From positions 1 through 64,000 of the forward strand of contig CALKIH010000060.1 in NCBI GenBank assembly GCA_937995335.1: DNA of 64,000 bases, in the 5' to 3' direction. Numbering within the stretch: position 1 is the stretch's first letter; the number at the start of each line of letters is the position of its first letter. The position numbers and the translations under genes are program-made. Source of the stretch: UBA2357 sp002344625. Its GTDB lineage: Bacteria; Pseudomonadota; Gammaproteobacteria; Burkholderiales; Rhodocyclaceae. Of this stretch, positions 41,610 through 50,718 are shown piece after piece. The notes under the pieces are model-generated. The model was not told where the DNA came from and did not search any database. It saw only the letters and a program-made list of their open reading frames with translations.

Positions 41610-42812
41610 ATGACCGCGTTCCGTTTCCGCGCCGTCGACAACCAGGGACAGGAAAGCGCCGGCGTGCTCGAAGCCGACACCAGCCGTGCCGCGCGCACAC
41701 TGTTGCGCGAGCGCGGCCTGTTTCCGGTCGAAGTCTCGAGCGTGTCCGGGCGGACCGACGCCGGCAAGCGCACCCGCAAGCTGCGCGAATCGGAACTGGT
41801 GCTGCTGTCGCGCCAGTGGGCGACACTGCTGTCGTCGGGGCTCACGGTCGAACAAGCCCTGTCGGCGCTCACCGAGCAGGCCGAGGGCGAAGCCACCCGC
41901 CAGCTACTGGCCGGCATCCGCTCCGAGATTCTCGCCGGCCACAGCCTGCGCGCCGCGCTCGACCGCTACCCCGCGGCGTTTCCGGCCATCTACCGCGCCT
42001 CGGTCGCGGCCGGCGAAAAGTCGGGCGAACTCGGCCGGGTCATGAACCAGCTGTGCGACTACCTCGAGCAGCGCAGCGCGCTGCGCCAGAAGACCCTCCA
42101 GGCCCTGCTCTACCCGGTCATCGTCGCGGTGGTCGCGGCCCTGGTCGTAATCGGGCTGATGACCTACGTCGTGCCCCAGGTCGTGACCGTGTTCCAGCAA
42201 GGCAAGCAGGCATTGCCCTTCCTCACCCGCAGCATGATCTTCATGTCGGATTTCCTGCGCGGCTGGGGCTGGCTGCTGCTGGTGGGCGTCGGCGCCGGCG
42301 GCATCGCGCTCCACGCCGCGTTGAAGGGCATCGCGTTCCGGCGCGCGTGGGACGCCTGGCTGCTGCGCCTGCCGGTGCTCGGCCGCCATCTGCGCACGCT
42401 CGACGCAACCCGCTTCGCCAGCACGCTGGCCATCCTCGCCGGCAGCGGCGTGCCGCTGATCGCCGCGCTCGAGGCCGGGCGCGAGGTGATCGGCCGCATT
42501 CCGCTGCAGGACGCGGTGCGCAGCGCCACCGAGCGGGTGCGCGAAGGCCAGGGACTGGCCCGTGCACTGGGCACGACCCGCGCCTTTCCGCCCCTGCTGA
42601 TCCACATGATCGCCAACGGCGAAGCCACCGGCCGCCTCGACGAACTCCTGGAGCGGGCCGCGCGCCTGCAGCAGCAGGAGCTCGAAAACCGTACCACCAC
42701 CCTCACCACCCTGCTCGAGCCGCTGCTGCTGCTCGCGATGGGCGGGCTGGTGCTGCTGATCGTGCTGGCGGTGATGCAGCCGATCATCGAAATCAACACT
42801 TTGCTGAGGTAA
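41610..42812 (+). CDS. gspF: Type II secretion inner-membrane platform protein GspF
   Basis: The 400-aa protein shows the duplicated GspF fold: two cytoplasmic helical domains (LLSRQWATLLSSGLTVEQAL near 70, and FASTLAILAGSGVPLIAAL near 267) and membrane helices at about 170-192, 222-240 and 375-395. The N-terminal FRAVDNQGQESAG is the typical opening. It anchors the ATPase and pseudopilus machinery in the inner membrane. Confidence 0.96.
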   Translation: MTAFRFRAVDNQGQESAGVLEADTSRAARTLLRERGLFPVEVSSVSGRTDAGKRTRKLRESELVLLSRQWATLLSSGLTVEQALSALTEQAEGEATRQLLAGIRSEILAGHSLRAALDRYPAAFPAIYRASVAAGEKSGELGRVMNQLCDYLEQRSALRQKTLQALLYPVIVAVVAALVVIGLMTYVVPQVVTVFQQGKQALPFLTRSMIFMSDFLRGWGWLLLVGVGAGGIALHAALKGIAFRRAWDAWLLRLPVLGRHLRTLDATRFASTLAILAGSGVPLIAALEAGREVIGRIPLQDAVRSATERVREGQGLARALGTTRAFPPLLIHMIANGEATGRLDELLERAARLQQQELENRTTTLTTLLEPLLLLAMGGLVLLIVLAVMQPIIEINTLLR

Positions 42813-42818
42813 GCCGAA

Positions 42819-43253
42819 ATGCCGCAATCCCCGACCCGCCGCGCCACGCGCGGCTTCACCCTGATCGAAGTCATGGTCGTCATCGTGATCCTGGGCGTGC
42901 TCGCCGCACTGGTGGTGCCGCGCATCATGAGCCGCCCGGACGAAGCGCGGGTGGTCGCCGCCAAGCAGGACATCGCGACGCTGATGCAGGCGCTCAAGCT
43001 GTACAAGCTCGACAACCGCAACTACCCGACCAATGCCCAGGGCCTGAACGCGCTGATCGAGCGCCCCGCCACCGAACCCTTGCCGCCCAACTGGAAGCCC
43101 TACCTCGAACGCCTGCCCACCGACCCCTGGGGTCATGCGTACCAGTACCTGAATCCGGGCCTGCGCGGCGAAGTCGACGTGATGAGCCTGGGCGCCGACG
43201 GGCGTCCCGGCGGCAGCGATTTCGACGCCGACATCGGCTCCTGGAATCTTTGA
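42819..43253 (+). CDS. gspG: Major pseudopilin GspG
   Basis: The 144-aa protein has a prepilin leader ending RGFTLIEVMVVIVILGVLAA, with cleavage after the glycine, then a long N-terminal helix. The C-terminal calcium-binding domain contains DPWGHAYQYLNPG, SLGADGRPGGSDFDADI and WNL. It polymerises into the pseudopilus. A prepilin peptidase (GspO/PilD) is not in this window. Confidence 0.97.
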   Translation: MPQSPTRRATRGFTLIEVMVVIVILGVLAALVVPRIMSRPDEARVVAAKQDIATLMQALKLYKLDNRNYPTNAQGLNALIERPATEPLPPNWKPYLERLPTDPWGHAYQYLNPGLRGEVDVMSLGADGRPGGSDFDADIGSWNL

Positions 43254-43279
43254 ACGGGCCGACCGGGCCGGCGGCGACC

Positions 43280-43774
43280 ATGCCCCATCCGCGCACCCCC
43301 ATCGGCACCGACTCCGGCGGTTTCACCCTGATCGAGGTACTGGTCGTCATGACCATACTGGGGCTCGCGATCTCGGGCGTTTCGCTCAGCCTCGAGACCC
43401 TGCGTAGCCGCGATACCGATCTGGCCAGCGAGCGCGTGCGCTGGGTACTCGAAGCCACCGCGGAACGGGCACGCATACGCGGCCAGGCGATCGCGTTCGA
43501 GACGCTCGCCGACGGCTACCGCTTCAGCATCCGCGACGTGGACGGCCGCTGGATCGCGTTCGAGGAAGCACCGCTGTTCGTCGAACGCATCCTGCCCGAC
43601 GCACTCCGCTGGGCGTCGCTGCGGGTCGACGGCGTCGAAGACGACCGGATCGTTTTCGCCAGCCGCGCGCCCCGGTTCGAGCTGCGCCTGCAAAGCCCGG
43701 AGGCGATCCTCCGCCTGCATGGCCGCCCGACCGGCGCGGTCAGCCTGGAACGCCTGACGCCCCCGCCAACATGA
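43280..43774 (+). CDS. gspH: Minor pseudopilin GspH
   Basis: The ATG at 43280 gives 164 aa with a prepilin motif (GGFTLIEVLVVMTILGLAIS) and a beta-rich C-terminal domain (FETLADGYRFSIRDVDGRWI). Length and position between gspG and gspI fit GspH, a minor pseudopilin of the pseudopilus. Its stop overlaps the gspI start by four bases. Confidence 0.88.
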   Translation: MPHPRTPIGTDSGGFTLIEVLVVMTILGLAISGVSLSLETLRSRDTDLASERVRWVLEATAERARIRGQAIAFETLADGYRFSIRDVDGRWIAFEEAPLFVERILPDALRWASLRVDGVEDDRIVFASRAPRFELRLQSPEAILRLHGRPTGAVSLERLTPPPT

Positions 43775-44151
43775 AGCGCCCACCCCGCCGCGCGCGCGGC
43801 TTCACCCTGCTCGAATGCCTGATCGCGCTCACGATCCTGGCGGTGGCGCTGACTTCGGCGCTGCGCGCGGTCAGCGCCAGTGCACAATCGACCCACATGC
43901 TGCGCGATCACACCCTGGCCAGCTGGGTGGCGCAGAACCGCCTCGCCGAGCTGCGCGCGACCGGCGCCTTTCCGCCCATCGGCGCGAACGAGGGCCAGGC
44001 CACCCAGGCCGGGCAGCGCTACGTATGGCGCGAACGCGTCGAGCGTACGCCCAACCCCCTGTTCCGCAAGATCGACGTCCAGGTGTTCGATGCACTCGAC
44101 GACCGGCCGCTGGCGAGCGCGTCGGGCTTCGTGGTGAGGCCGCTGCGATGA
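43771..44151 (+). CDS. gspI: Minor pseudopilin GspI
   Basis: The 126-aa protein begins with a short basic leader and RGFTLLECLIALTILAVALT, the GspI form of the prepilin motif, followed by NRLAELRATG and a small beta domain with YVWRERVERTPNPLFRKIDV. It forms the pseudopilus tip with GspJ and GspK. Four-base overlaps link it to gspH and gspJ. Confidence 0.93.
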   Translation: MKRPPRRARGFTLLECLIALTILAVALTSALRAVSASAQSTHMLRDHTLASWVAQNRLAELRATGAFPPIGANEGQATQAGQRYVWRERVERTPNPLFRKIDVQVFDALDDRPLASASGFVVRPLR

Positions 44152-44753
44152 CACGCCATCCGGGGCGCACCCGCGCCGAAGGCCTCACCCTGATCGAGGT
44201 CATGGTCGCGCTCGCGGTCTTCGCGGTGCTGGGCACGCTCACCTATCGCGGCACGGCACAGTTGATCCTGGCCCGCACCCAGATCGAGCACGAGCTCCAG
44301 CGCTGGCGTGAAATCGACCGCGCCCTGCAGATCGTCGAAACCGAACTCACCCAGATCGTCGCCCCGGCGATCACGCCCGGCAGCACGCGCAAGCCGTCGC
44401 TGCAGGTCGAGCAGACGGCGCGCTCGAGCGAACTGCGGATACTCAGTCTTGCGCCGGCGGCGGGTGTCGAGCGGGTGGCCTTCGCGTTCGGCGACGGCAC
44501 GCTGGCCTGGGTACGCCAGCCCGAGGCACAACCCGCCGCAAGCGCCGAGCGCGACATTCTGCTGGAGCGCGTCCGCGCCGTGCACTGGCGCTTCCTGACC
44601 CCGGGCGGCTGGCATGAAACCTGGCCGGTGCCCGGCTCGGCGGGCGCGTCCGGCGGCGCGCCCGGCACCGCCAACACCCTGCCGGCCGCCATCGAGATCG
44701 TCCTCGACCTGCACGACGTCGGCCGGATCACCCGCCTCCATGCCTTGCGCTGA
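44148..44753 (+). CDS. gspJ: Minor pseudopilin GspJ
   Basis: The ATG at 44148 overlaps the gspI stop and gives 201 aa. The prepilin motif is EGLTLIEVMVALAVFAVLGT. The mature part has RALQIVETELTQIV and the beta-rich RAVHWRFLTPGGWHETWP typical of GspJ. A glycine/alanine-rich insertion (SAGASGGAPGTANT) precedes the last strands. It is part of the GspI-J-K tip. Confidence 0.92.
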   Translation: MTRHPGRTRAEGLTLIEVMVALAVFAVLGTLTYRGTAQLILARTQIEHELQRWREIDRALQIVETELTQIVAPAITPGSTRKPSLQVEQTARSSELRILSLAPAAGVERVAFAFGDGTLAWVRQPEAQPAASAERDILLERVRAVHWRFLTPGGWHETWPVPGSAGASGGAPGTANTLPAAIEIVLDLHDVGRITRLHALR

Positions 44754-45669
44754 CTTCGCCCGCCAACGCGGCGCGGCCATCATCCTGGCGCTGCTCACGG
44801 TCATGCTGGCCGCGGCGATCGCCGCCGCGACGATCGCCAGCCTCGGCCGCTCGATCGACAGCAGCACCGGCCTGCAGGACCAGGCGCAGGCGCGCCGGCT
44901 CGCGCGCGGCGCGGCCGACTGGGCCCGCAACGTACTGGCCGACGACGGCATGCGCACCACGGTCGACCACCTGGGCGAACCCTGGGCGGTCAATGTGCCG
45001 CCCACGCCGGTCGGCGATGCCGAGGTGGCCGGCGAGATCCGGGACTGGTCGGGCCGCTTCAATGTGAACAACGTCGCCCCCGCCGGCCGGCCCGACCTGG
45101 CCGCCGCCGGGCAGTTCGAGCGCCTGCTGGAAGCGCTCGGCGTCGACAACACGCGGGCCGAGACCCTCACCGAGGCCCTGCTCGGCTGGATCTCCGGCAA
45201 TCCGGACCCTGCTGCGGGCGCCGAACGCACACGCCTGGCGCCGGCCACCGGCCTGCTGGCGCCGCTCGGTCCGCTCGCCGACATCGGCGAGCTGCGCCAT
45301 CTCGACGGCATGGACGAGGCGCTGCTGCTGCGCTTGCGCGAAGTCGCGGTCGCCCTGCCGGGGCCCAGCAAGGTCAACGTCAACATGGCCCCCGCCGAAG
45401 TGCTTTTCGCGCTGACCGCCGGCCTCGACATGAACGGCGCGCGCGTCCTGGCAGCCGAACGCGAACGCGCCTGGTTCCGGGACCTGTCGGACTTCACCGC
45501 CCGCCTGCCCAACGGCGCCAGCGTGGCGGCCTCGGGCGGGCTCGACGTGCGCAGCCGCCACTTCCTGGTGACCGGACGCGCGCGCTATGGCGTGGCGGTG
45601 GTCAACATGGAAGTCTTGCTCGATCGCAAGGAAACCTGGCCTGAAATCCTCTGGCAGAGAATCCCATGA
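44740..45669 (+). CDS. gspK: Minor pseudopilin GspK
   Basis: The ATG at 44740 lies inside the last codons of gspJ (14-bp overlap) and gives 309 aa. The N-terminus RQRGAAIILALLTVMLAAAI is the GspK form of the prepilin signal. The large domain has RDWSGRFNVNN, the SAM-like LEALGVDN... and PSKVNVNMAPAEVLFAL, all GspK signatures. It caps the pseudopilus tip. Confidence 0.93.
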   Translation: MPCADFARQRGAAIILALLTVMLAAAIAAATIASLGRSIDSSTGLQDQAQARRLARGAADWARNVLADDGMRTTVDHLGEPWAVNVPPTPVGDAEVAGEIRDWSGRFNVNNVAPAGRPDLAAAGQFERLLEALGVDNTRAETLTEALLGWISGNPDPAAGAERTRLAPATGLLAPLGPLADIGELRHLDGMDEALLLRLREVAVALPGPSKVNVNMAPAEVLFALTAGLDMNGARVLAAERERAWFRDLSDFTARLPNGASVAASGGLDVRSRHFLVTGRARYGVAVVNMEVLLDRKETWPEILWQRIP

Positions 45670-46880
45670 GTCAAAAGCTGATTGTTTACATCGACGAATC
45701 CTGGCCCGAGCATCCGTCCGCGCCATGGGTGCTGCTCGATGACCGCGACCGCCAGATCGAAGCCGGGCAGTCGGAACCGCGTCACTGGCCGCCCGGCGCC
45801 GACTGCGAAGTGGTGTTGTCGGGCACGCAATGCGCGTGGCTCGAGACCCGCCTGCCCAACGCGGGGCGGTCCGAGCAGGCGCGCCTGTTGCGTTATGCGC
45901 TCGAAGACCAGCTCATTCGCGACGTCGACGAACAACACCTGACCGTGACGCGGCGCACCCCCGGCGACGACGGGGTGAATACCGCCGTCCTGGTCATGGG
46001 CCGCCAGCGCTTGCGCCAGTTGCTCGCGCAGTTGGAGCAACTCGGGCGCAAACCGGCGCGGATGAGTTCCGAGATGCAGGCCGCGAGTGGCCAGCCGGAC
46101 GCCTGGATCGTCACGATCGGCCCGACCTCCACCTGGGTCGTACACACCGGCTCCGCGCCGGCGCTGGCGATCGATGCCGATTCGGCCCCCGGCCTGATCG
46201 CGCACCTGGCAGCGGGCGCGGGCGCCCAGGCGCAGGCGCCCGCCACGATCGAAATCCGCAGCACGTTCGCATCCATGCAGCCCGATCCGGCCGCCCTGGC
46301 CGCCCTGGCCGAGCTGACCGGCCAGACCGTGCAGGCCGGCCCCGCCTACACGTGGTGGAGCGGGCGCAACGCCGCGGCCGACCTGCTCCACGGCGAATTC
46401 GAGCCACGCGGCACCGGCGCCGGTTGGCACCACCGCCTGCGCGCGCCGCTGGCACTCGCCGCCGGCGCGGCCGCGCTGATGCTGGTGACGAGCCTCGCAG
46501 AGGTGCTTTGGCAACGCCATCAACTCGGCAACCTCGAAGACCGGATGCGCCGCCTGTTCGAGACCTCGGTGCCTAACACACCGGCGATCGCGCCGGCGCT
46601 GCAGTTGCGCCGCACCCTCGCGGAGGTCCGGGCGCGGCACGGCCAGTTGCGCGACGACGACTTTCTCGCCCTGCTCGACGCCTATGCCGAAATCGGCGGC
46701 GCCGGAACGCGGCATTCCATCAGCCGGCTCGAGTACGCCGACGGCATCATGCAGATGCGGCTCGACGGCGCCCCGCCGGAGGATCCCGCGTTGCTGCAGG
46801 CGCGCCTGGGCGCGCTCGGCTTCGACGCCGGTTCCGACGGAGGAACGACGCTCACGCTGGCACCCGCATCGATCAAGTGA
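45666..46880 (+). CDS. gspL: Type II secretion protein GspL
   Basis: The 404-aa protein has a cytoplasmic actin-like domain (residues 1-250; ARLLRYALEDQLIRDVDEQHL is the GspE-contacting part), one membrane helix (PLALAAGAAALMLVTSLAEV, about 259-278) and a ferredoxin-like periplasmic domain. It couples the GspE ATPase to GspM and the platform. Starts and stops overlap gspK and gspM by four bases. Confidence 0.92.
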   Translation: MSQKLIVYIDESWPEHPSAPWVLLDDRDRQIEAGQSEPRHWPPGADCEVVLSGTQCAWLETRLPNAGRSEQARLLRYALEDQLIRDVDEQHLTVTRRTPGDDGVNTAVLVMGRQRLRQLLAQLEQLGRKPARMSSEMQAASGQPDAWIVTIGPTSTWVVHTGSAPALAIDADSAPGLIAHLAAGAGAQAQAPATIEIRSTFASMQPDPAALAALAELTGQTVQAGPAYTWWSGRNAAADLLHGEFEPRGTGAGWHHRLRAPLALAAGAAALMLVTSLAEVLWQRHQLGNLEDRMRRLFETSVPNTPAIAPALQLRRTLAEVRARHGQLRDDDFLALLDAYAEIGGAGTRHSISRLEYADGIMQMRLDGAPPEDPALLQARLGALGFDAGSDGGTTLTLAPASIK

Positions 46881-47350
46881 CCGACATGAACAATGCCCTT
46901 CGTACCTACCTCGCAAGCCGCAGCCCGCGGGAACGGCGCCTGCTGGTCATCGCCATCACCGTGATCGCCGTCGGCGTCGTGATCACGCTCTCGGAATGGG
47001 TATGGCGCGAGCGCCAGCGCCTGGCCGTGCAGCTTCCCGAGGCGCGCAGCGCGCTTGCCGGCATGCAGAACGATGCCGCCGAGCTCGCGCGCCTCGAGCG
47101 CATCCCGCCCCCTGCCGCCCTGCCCCTTGCAACGCTGGCCCAGACCGCCAGCGCGGCCGGCGCCTCGCGCGGGCTGTCGCTCGAGATCGAACAAACGGGC
47201 ACCGCCTTGCGGGCCGAAGGCAGCGGCAGTTTCGCCGCGATCACCGACTGGCTCGCGAGCCTGCAGGCCGACCAGCGTCTGCGCCCGGTCAGGGTGGTGA
47301 TGGAGGTGCAGGGCGACCAGGTGCGCTTCGAAACGACGCTGACCCCCTGA
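46877..47350 (+). CDS. gspM: Type II secretion protein GspM
   Basis: The product has 157 aa from a GTG that overlaps the gspL stop; an ATG nine bases later is the alternative. A short cytoplasmic segment with RSPRERRLL precedes one membrane helix (VIAITVIAVGVVITLSEWVW, about 24-43) and a ferredoxin-like periplasmic domain. This is the GspM layout. It dimerises with GspL. Confidence 0.9.
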   Translation: MTDMNNALRTYLASRSPRERRLLVIAITVIAVGVVITLSEWVWRERQRLAVQLPEARSALAGMQNDAAELARLERIPPPAALPLATLAQTASAAGASRGLSLEIEQTGTALRAEGSGSFAAITDWLASLQADQRLRPVRVVMEVQGDQVRFETTLTP

Positions 47351-47368
47351 CACGCCGGCCCGCAGCGC

Positions 47369-48109
47369 ATGAAGCTCCGCATCATGGTTTTCCTGCTGAT
47401 CGCATCGGCTCTTTTCGTCGCGCACCTGCCGGCCGCGCTCATGGATGGCGCGCTCGCACGGATATCCGACGGCAAGTTGCGCATCGCCGCTGCCCGCGGC
47501 AGCGTCTGGCAAGGCTCGGGCCTGCTCGCGATCTCGGACGGGCAACGGCGTCTGCGCGCAATGCGCACGATCGACTGGCGCTTCGGCATCGCCCCGCGCA
47601 TGCTGGGGCTGACCCTGGTCCTGCAGGAGCACGGACGACCGCAGGCCGACCTGCGCCTGGGGATCGGCGGCATCGCCGTCGAGCGGCTGGCGCTGGATCT
47701 GCCGCTCGACCTGGTCGCCGCGTCGATCGCGCATCCGGTGGCACGTGCCGGGTGGCGCGGCCGGCTGGTGCTCGCCAGCGACGGCCTGAGCTGCGACTGG
47801 CGCCAGACCTGCGAAGGCGCACTCAGGGTGCGCTGGCATGATGCCGGCCTGGATATCGTGCCCGAACGCAAACTCGGCACCCACGAAATCCGCTTCACCG
47901 CGCTCGGCCGCGCATTCGACATCGCGGTCAATACCCTCGACGGCGACATCCGGGTCGACGGCAACGGGCGCCTCGAACCGGGTCGCGCGTTTTCGTTCAG
48001 CGGCAGCGTCGAGGGGGACCCCGAGATCGTCGACCGCATGCCCAACATCATGGACCGCAACGCGCGCCTGACCGACACGCCCGGGCGGGTGCTGGTGACG
48101 CTGCCCTGA
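47369..48109 (+). CDS. gspN: Type II secretion protein GspN
   Basis: The 246-aa protein has one N-terminal membrane helix (IMVFLLIASALFVAHLPA) and a periplasmic domain with ARGSVWQGSGLLAI and DWRFGIAPRMLGL, the hallmarks of the GspN family. GspN is an accessory part of the inner-membrane complex and is present only in some type II systems. Its stop shares bases with the start of the rhombosortase gene. Confidence 0.88.
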   Translation: MKLRIMVFLLIASALFVAHLPAALMDGALARISDGKLRIAAARGSVWQGSGLLAISDGQRRLRAMRTIDWRFGIAPRMLGLTLVLQEHGRPQADLRLGIGGIAVERLALDLPLDLVAASIAHPVARAGWRGRLVLASDGLSCDWRQTCEGALRVRWHDAGLDIVPERKLGTHEIRFTALGRAFDIAVNTLDGDIRVDGNGRLEPGRAFSFSGSVEGDPEIVDRMPNIMDRNARLTDTPGRVLVTLP

Positions 48110-48705
48110 TGGTCGAACGCGGCAGCCGCAACGGCTCACGCCTACCGGCCGCGGCCCGGCTGTGGGCGGGCGTGACCGCGGTTTGCATCGGCCTGCATCT
48201 TTTCCCCGGCGCCGGGGCACGTTTCGGCTGGCGTACGCCCCCCGACGGAAATGCGCCGTGGACGCTGCTCACCAGCCATTTCGTTCACCTCGGCGGGGCT
48301 CACCTCGCCGCCAACATCGCCGCGCTGACGATCATCTGCGCGGCGGCGCATGCGCTGCGGCGGGGCGCGCTGCTTACTGGATTGTTCGGGGCCGCGCTTC
48401 TCGCGGTTTCGCTCGGACTGGTGGCCGGACCATGGCCGATCGCCTGGTACGCCGGCCTGTCGGGCGTGCTTTACGGCTGCTTCGGCGGACTCGCGCTCGC
48501 GTTGACCGCCGAACCCGCACCGGGCCGCTGGGTCGGATGGGCGCTGCTGCTGGGCAGCGGCGCGAAAATCGCCATGGAACTGAGCGCGGGCGTGGGCGCG
48601 ACCGGCGCACTCGGCATTCCGACCGCGCCCCCCGCGCACCTCTACGGCTTCATCGGCGGCGTGGCGACCGGACTCACACTGCGGTCGCGCCGCCGTCTCG
48701 CCTGA
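48109..48705 (+). CDS. rrtA: Rhombosortase (rhomboid protease for GlyGly-CTERM proteins)
   Basis: The 198-aa protein has about six membrane helices. The serine of the rhomboid dyad is S118 in YAGLSGVLYG, and the histidine is H177 in PPAHLYGFIGG. An HLGGAHLAANI segment (about 60-70) matches the rhomboid second helix. Rhombosortases cut the C-terminal GlyGly-CTERM tail of proteins delivered through type II secretion. The gene begins one base inside the gspN stop, and its last 64 bases overlap the convergent GlyGly-CTERM subtilase gene. Confidence 0.9.
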   Translation: MVERGSRNGSRLPAAARLWAGVTAVCIGLHLFPGAGARFGWRTPPDGNAPWTLLTSHFVHLGGAHLAANIAALTIICAAAHALRRGALLTGLFGAALLAVSLGLVAGPWPIAWYAGLSGVLYGCFGGLALALTAEPAPGRWVGWALLLGSGAKIAMELSAGVGATGALGIPTAPPAHLYGFIGGVATGLTLRSRRRLA

Positions 48706-50564
48706 AGCGCCGCCCAAGCCAGAACCAGCAATCCGGCGACCCCCCCCGCATCGACGGCCCCCCCGCCGCCTTTCCTGGGCGGAGGCGGCGGTTCGGGGGG
48801 TTTCACGACCGCGGCCTCCGAAACCGTCACCTGAAGCGTACTGCTGTCGGTGCGGCCGGCATCGTCGCCCACCGTCAGCGACACCCGATAGACGCCGGGC
48901 TGCGGCGCCTGCAGCGCGGTGATCGCCGCCTGCGGCTGGGCAAATACCGCGGCGCCGGGCCCGTCGATCATCTGCCATTGCCAACTCGTGACCCGGCTGC
49001 CGCCACTTGCGCTGCTCGCGGCCCCATCCAGGCTGATCGCGCTCTCGGTTCCCGTCTGGCGGGGCGCTGCGAACGGCCGCAAGGCCTCGCCCACTGCCCC
49101 GGGCACCGCGAGCATGCCGGCACCGCAGGTCGTCGTGGTGCAGTTGCATTGCCCGGAAAGGATGTCGCGCTGCGGGCAAACCGGCAATCCGGCCTCGACC
49201 GGGAAGGCCCTGGCCGTCGACTGCAGGCGCTGCAGGACGGCGTTCGGGCCGAGCTCGGGATGCACGGCCAGCATCAGCGCCGCCGTCCCGGCCACCAGCG
49301 GCGCCGAAAAGCTGGTGCCCACGGTGGCGTTGAGGGCGTCGCTGTAACCGTTCGCGCCCGGGTGTGTCGTGCCCAGGTTCGTCGTGGTCGGAATCTGGAA
49401 GCCGCATGGCGCCGGGATGACGAAGCCTTCGGAGTAACAGTTGCCGGCCGGGGCGGCAATCGCCACTTCGGGCCCGTGGCTGCTGTAGCCGACCTTGGTG
49501 CCCGCGTGCCGCAGGCCGGCCACGCTGACGACGCCGGGGCAGTTGCCCGGTTCCTGGACGGCGATCGAATTGCCCGCTGCGGCGACCACCGTGACACCCG
49601 CGGCATTGAGCTCGGCGATCGCGTCGCGGTACAGCGCGGAGCACGAACCCTCGCCCCCCAGGCTGAGGTTGACGATCTTGGCCGGGCGCGGATTGGCCGG
49701 CGCCCCGGGCACCGCCAGCCCGCCGGCCCAGCGCATCGCGGCGACGATGTCGCTGTCCCAGCCGCCGCATTTGCCGAGTGCCCTGACCGGCACGATACTG
49801 GTTTCCCAGCTCACCCCGGCCACGCCGCGCGAGTTGTTGCCGATCGCCCCGATCACGCCGGCCACGCGGGTGCCATGCCAGCTGCTGGAGATGGGCAGAT
49901 TGCCGCTGAAGCCATCTCCGCAACCACTGAATTCGGGTTTCTGCAGGTCTTCGGCCGAGAGGAAATCGCCCGGATCGCTCGCGTCCGCGTCGCGTCCATC
50001 GCCGTCGCCGGCGTTGACGGCATCGGCGATGAAGTCGTAACCGGGCAGCAGGACCCCGGCCAGGTCTTCATGATCGAAACGCACGCCGGTATCGACGACC
50101 GCGACCACGACGTCGCGCGAGCCGGTGGTGAGGTCCCATGCCGTCTCGGCATCGATCGAGGCGGGCTGCGCGCCCTGCTGCAACAGCCATTGCTCGGCAT
50201 AGCGCGGATCGTTGGGCATGCGCCGGATCTGCTTGCGCCGGTCCGGCACCGCGAACAACACGTCCGGATCGGCCGCCAGCGCCGCGGCGAGGTGTTCGGC
50301 GTCCATGCCGGGGGCACTAACGATCTCGGAACCCGGCGCCGGCCCGTCACGGGTGGCGAGCGACAGGCCCAGCCGCGTGCCGAGCGCGGTGCCGCGCTCG
50401 GCACCTTGCGCCTGCTTGGCGAGTTGGCCGGCATGGTCACGGTACTGCACGATCACGCGTTCGGTGTGGCTGTGCTGGGCGTGCGCCGCACCACCTGCGA
50501 GCAGGCACAGCGCGAGCGCGAGCTGCGCGGCCGGCGGCGCCTGGCGAAAGGAGAATGAAGTCAC
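48642..50564 (-). CDS. Secreted S8 subtilase with GlyGly-CTERM tail
   Basis: The 640-aa protein has a signal peptide (cut near AHA, residue 29), a short propeptide and a subtilase domain with the triad Asp158 (AVVDTGV), His230 (SSWHGTRVAG) and Ser418 (VGTSFSAP). A PKD/Ig-like domain follows at about 515-590, then a proline-rich hinge. The GlyGly-CTERM signal from about residue 599 has four glycines, a hydrophobic helix (AGLLVLAWAALQA) and a basic cluster. Secretion through the neighbouring type II system and processing by the adjoining rhombosortase are strongly implied. Confidence 0.93.
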   Translation of the reverse strand: MTSFSFRQAPPAAQLALALCLLAGGAAHAQHSHTERVIVQYRDHAGQLAKQAQGAERGTALGTRLGLSLATRDGPAPGSEIVSAPGMDAEHLAAALAADPDVLFAVPDRRKQIRRMPNDPRYAEQWLLQQGAQPASIDAETAWDLTTGSRDVVVAVVDTGVRFDHEDLAGVLLPGYDFIADAVNAGDGDGRDADASDPGDFLSAEDLQKPEFSGCGDGFSGNLPISSSWHGTRVAGVIGAIGNNSRGVAGVSWETSIVPVRALGKCGGWDSDIVAAMRWAGGLAVPGAPANPRPAKIVNLSLGGEGSCSALYRDAIAELNAAGVTVVAAAGNSIAVQEPGNCPGVVSVAGLRHAGTKVGYSSHGPEVAIAAPAGNCYSEGFVIPAPCGFQIPTTTNLGTTHPGANGYSDALNATVGTSFSAPLVAGTAALMLAVHPELGPNAVLQRLQSTARAFPVEAGLPVCPQRDILSGQCNCTTTTCGAGMLAVPGAVGEALRPFAAPRQTGTESAISLDGAASSASGGSRVTSWQWQMIDGPGAAVFAQPQAAITALQAPQPGVYRVSLTVGDDAGRTDSSTLQVTVSEAAVVKPPEPPPPPRKGGGGAVDAGGVAGLLVLAWAALQARRRRDRSVSPVATPPMKP

Positions 50565-50718
50565 GGATAACTCTCTCGGTGATTGAACGATTCATGGACC
50601 GGCCGCCTGACGGCGCTTCGGCTGTGAAGCGCCGCCGGTGGACGAGCGCCCCGCGCCCGCGATCCGGATCTCATTCTACGCAAGCTTCGCCCGCCTGGAC
50701 TGATCGCGCGTGCGGCGA

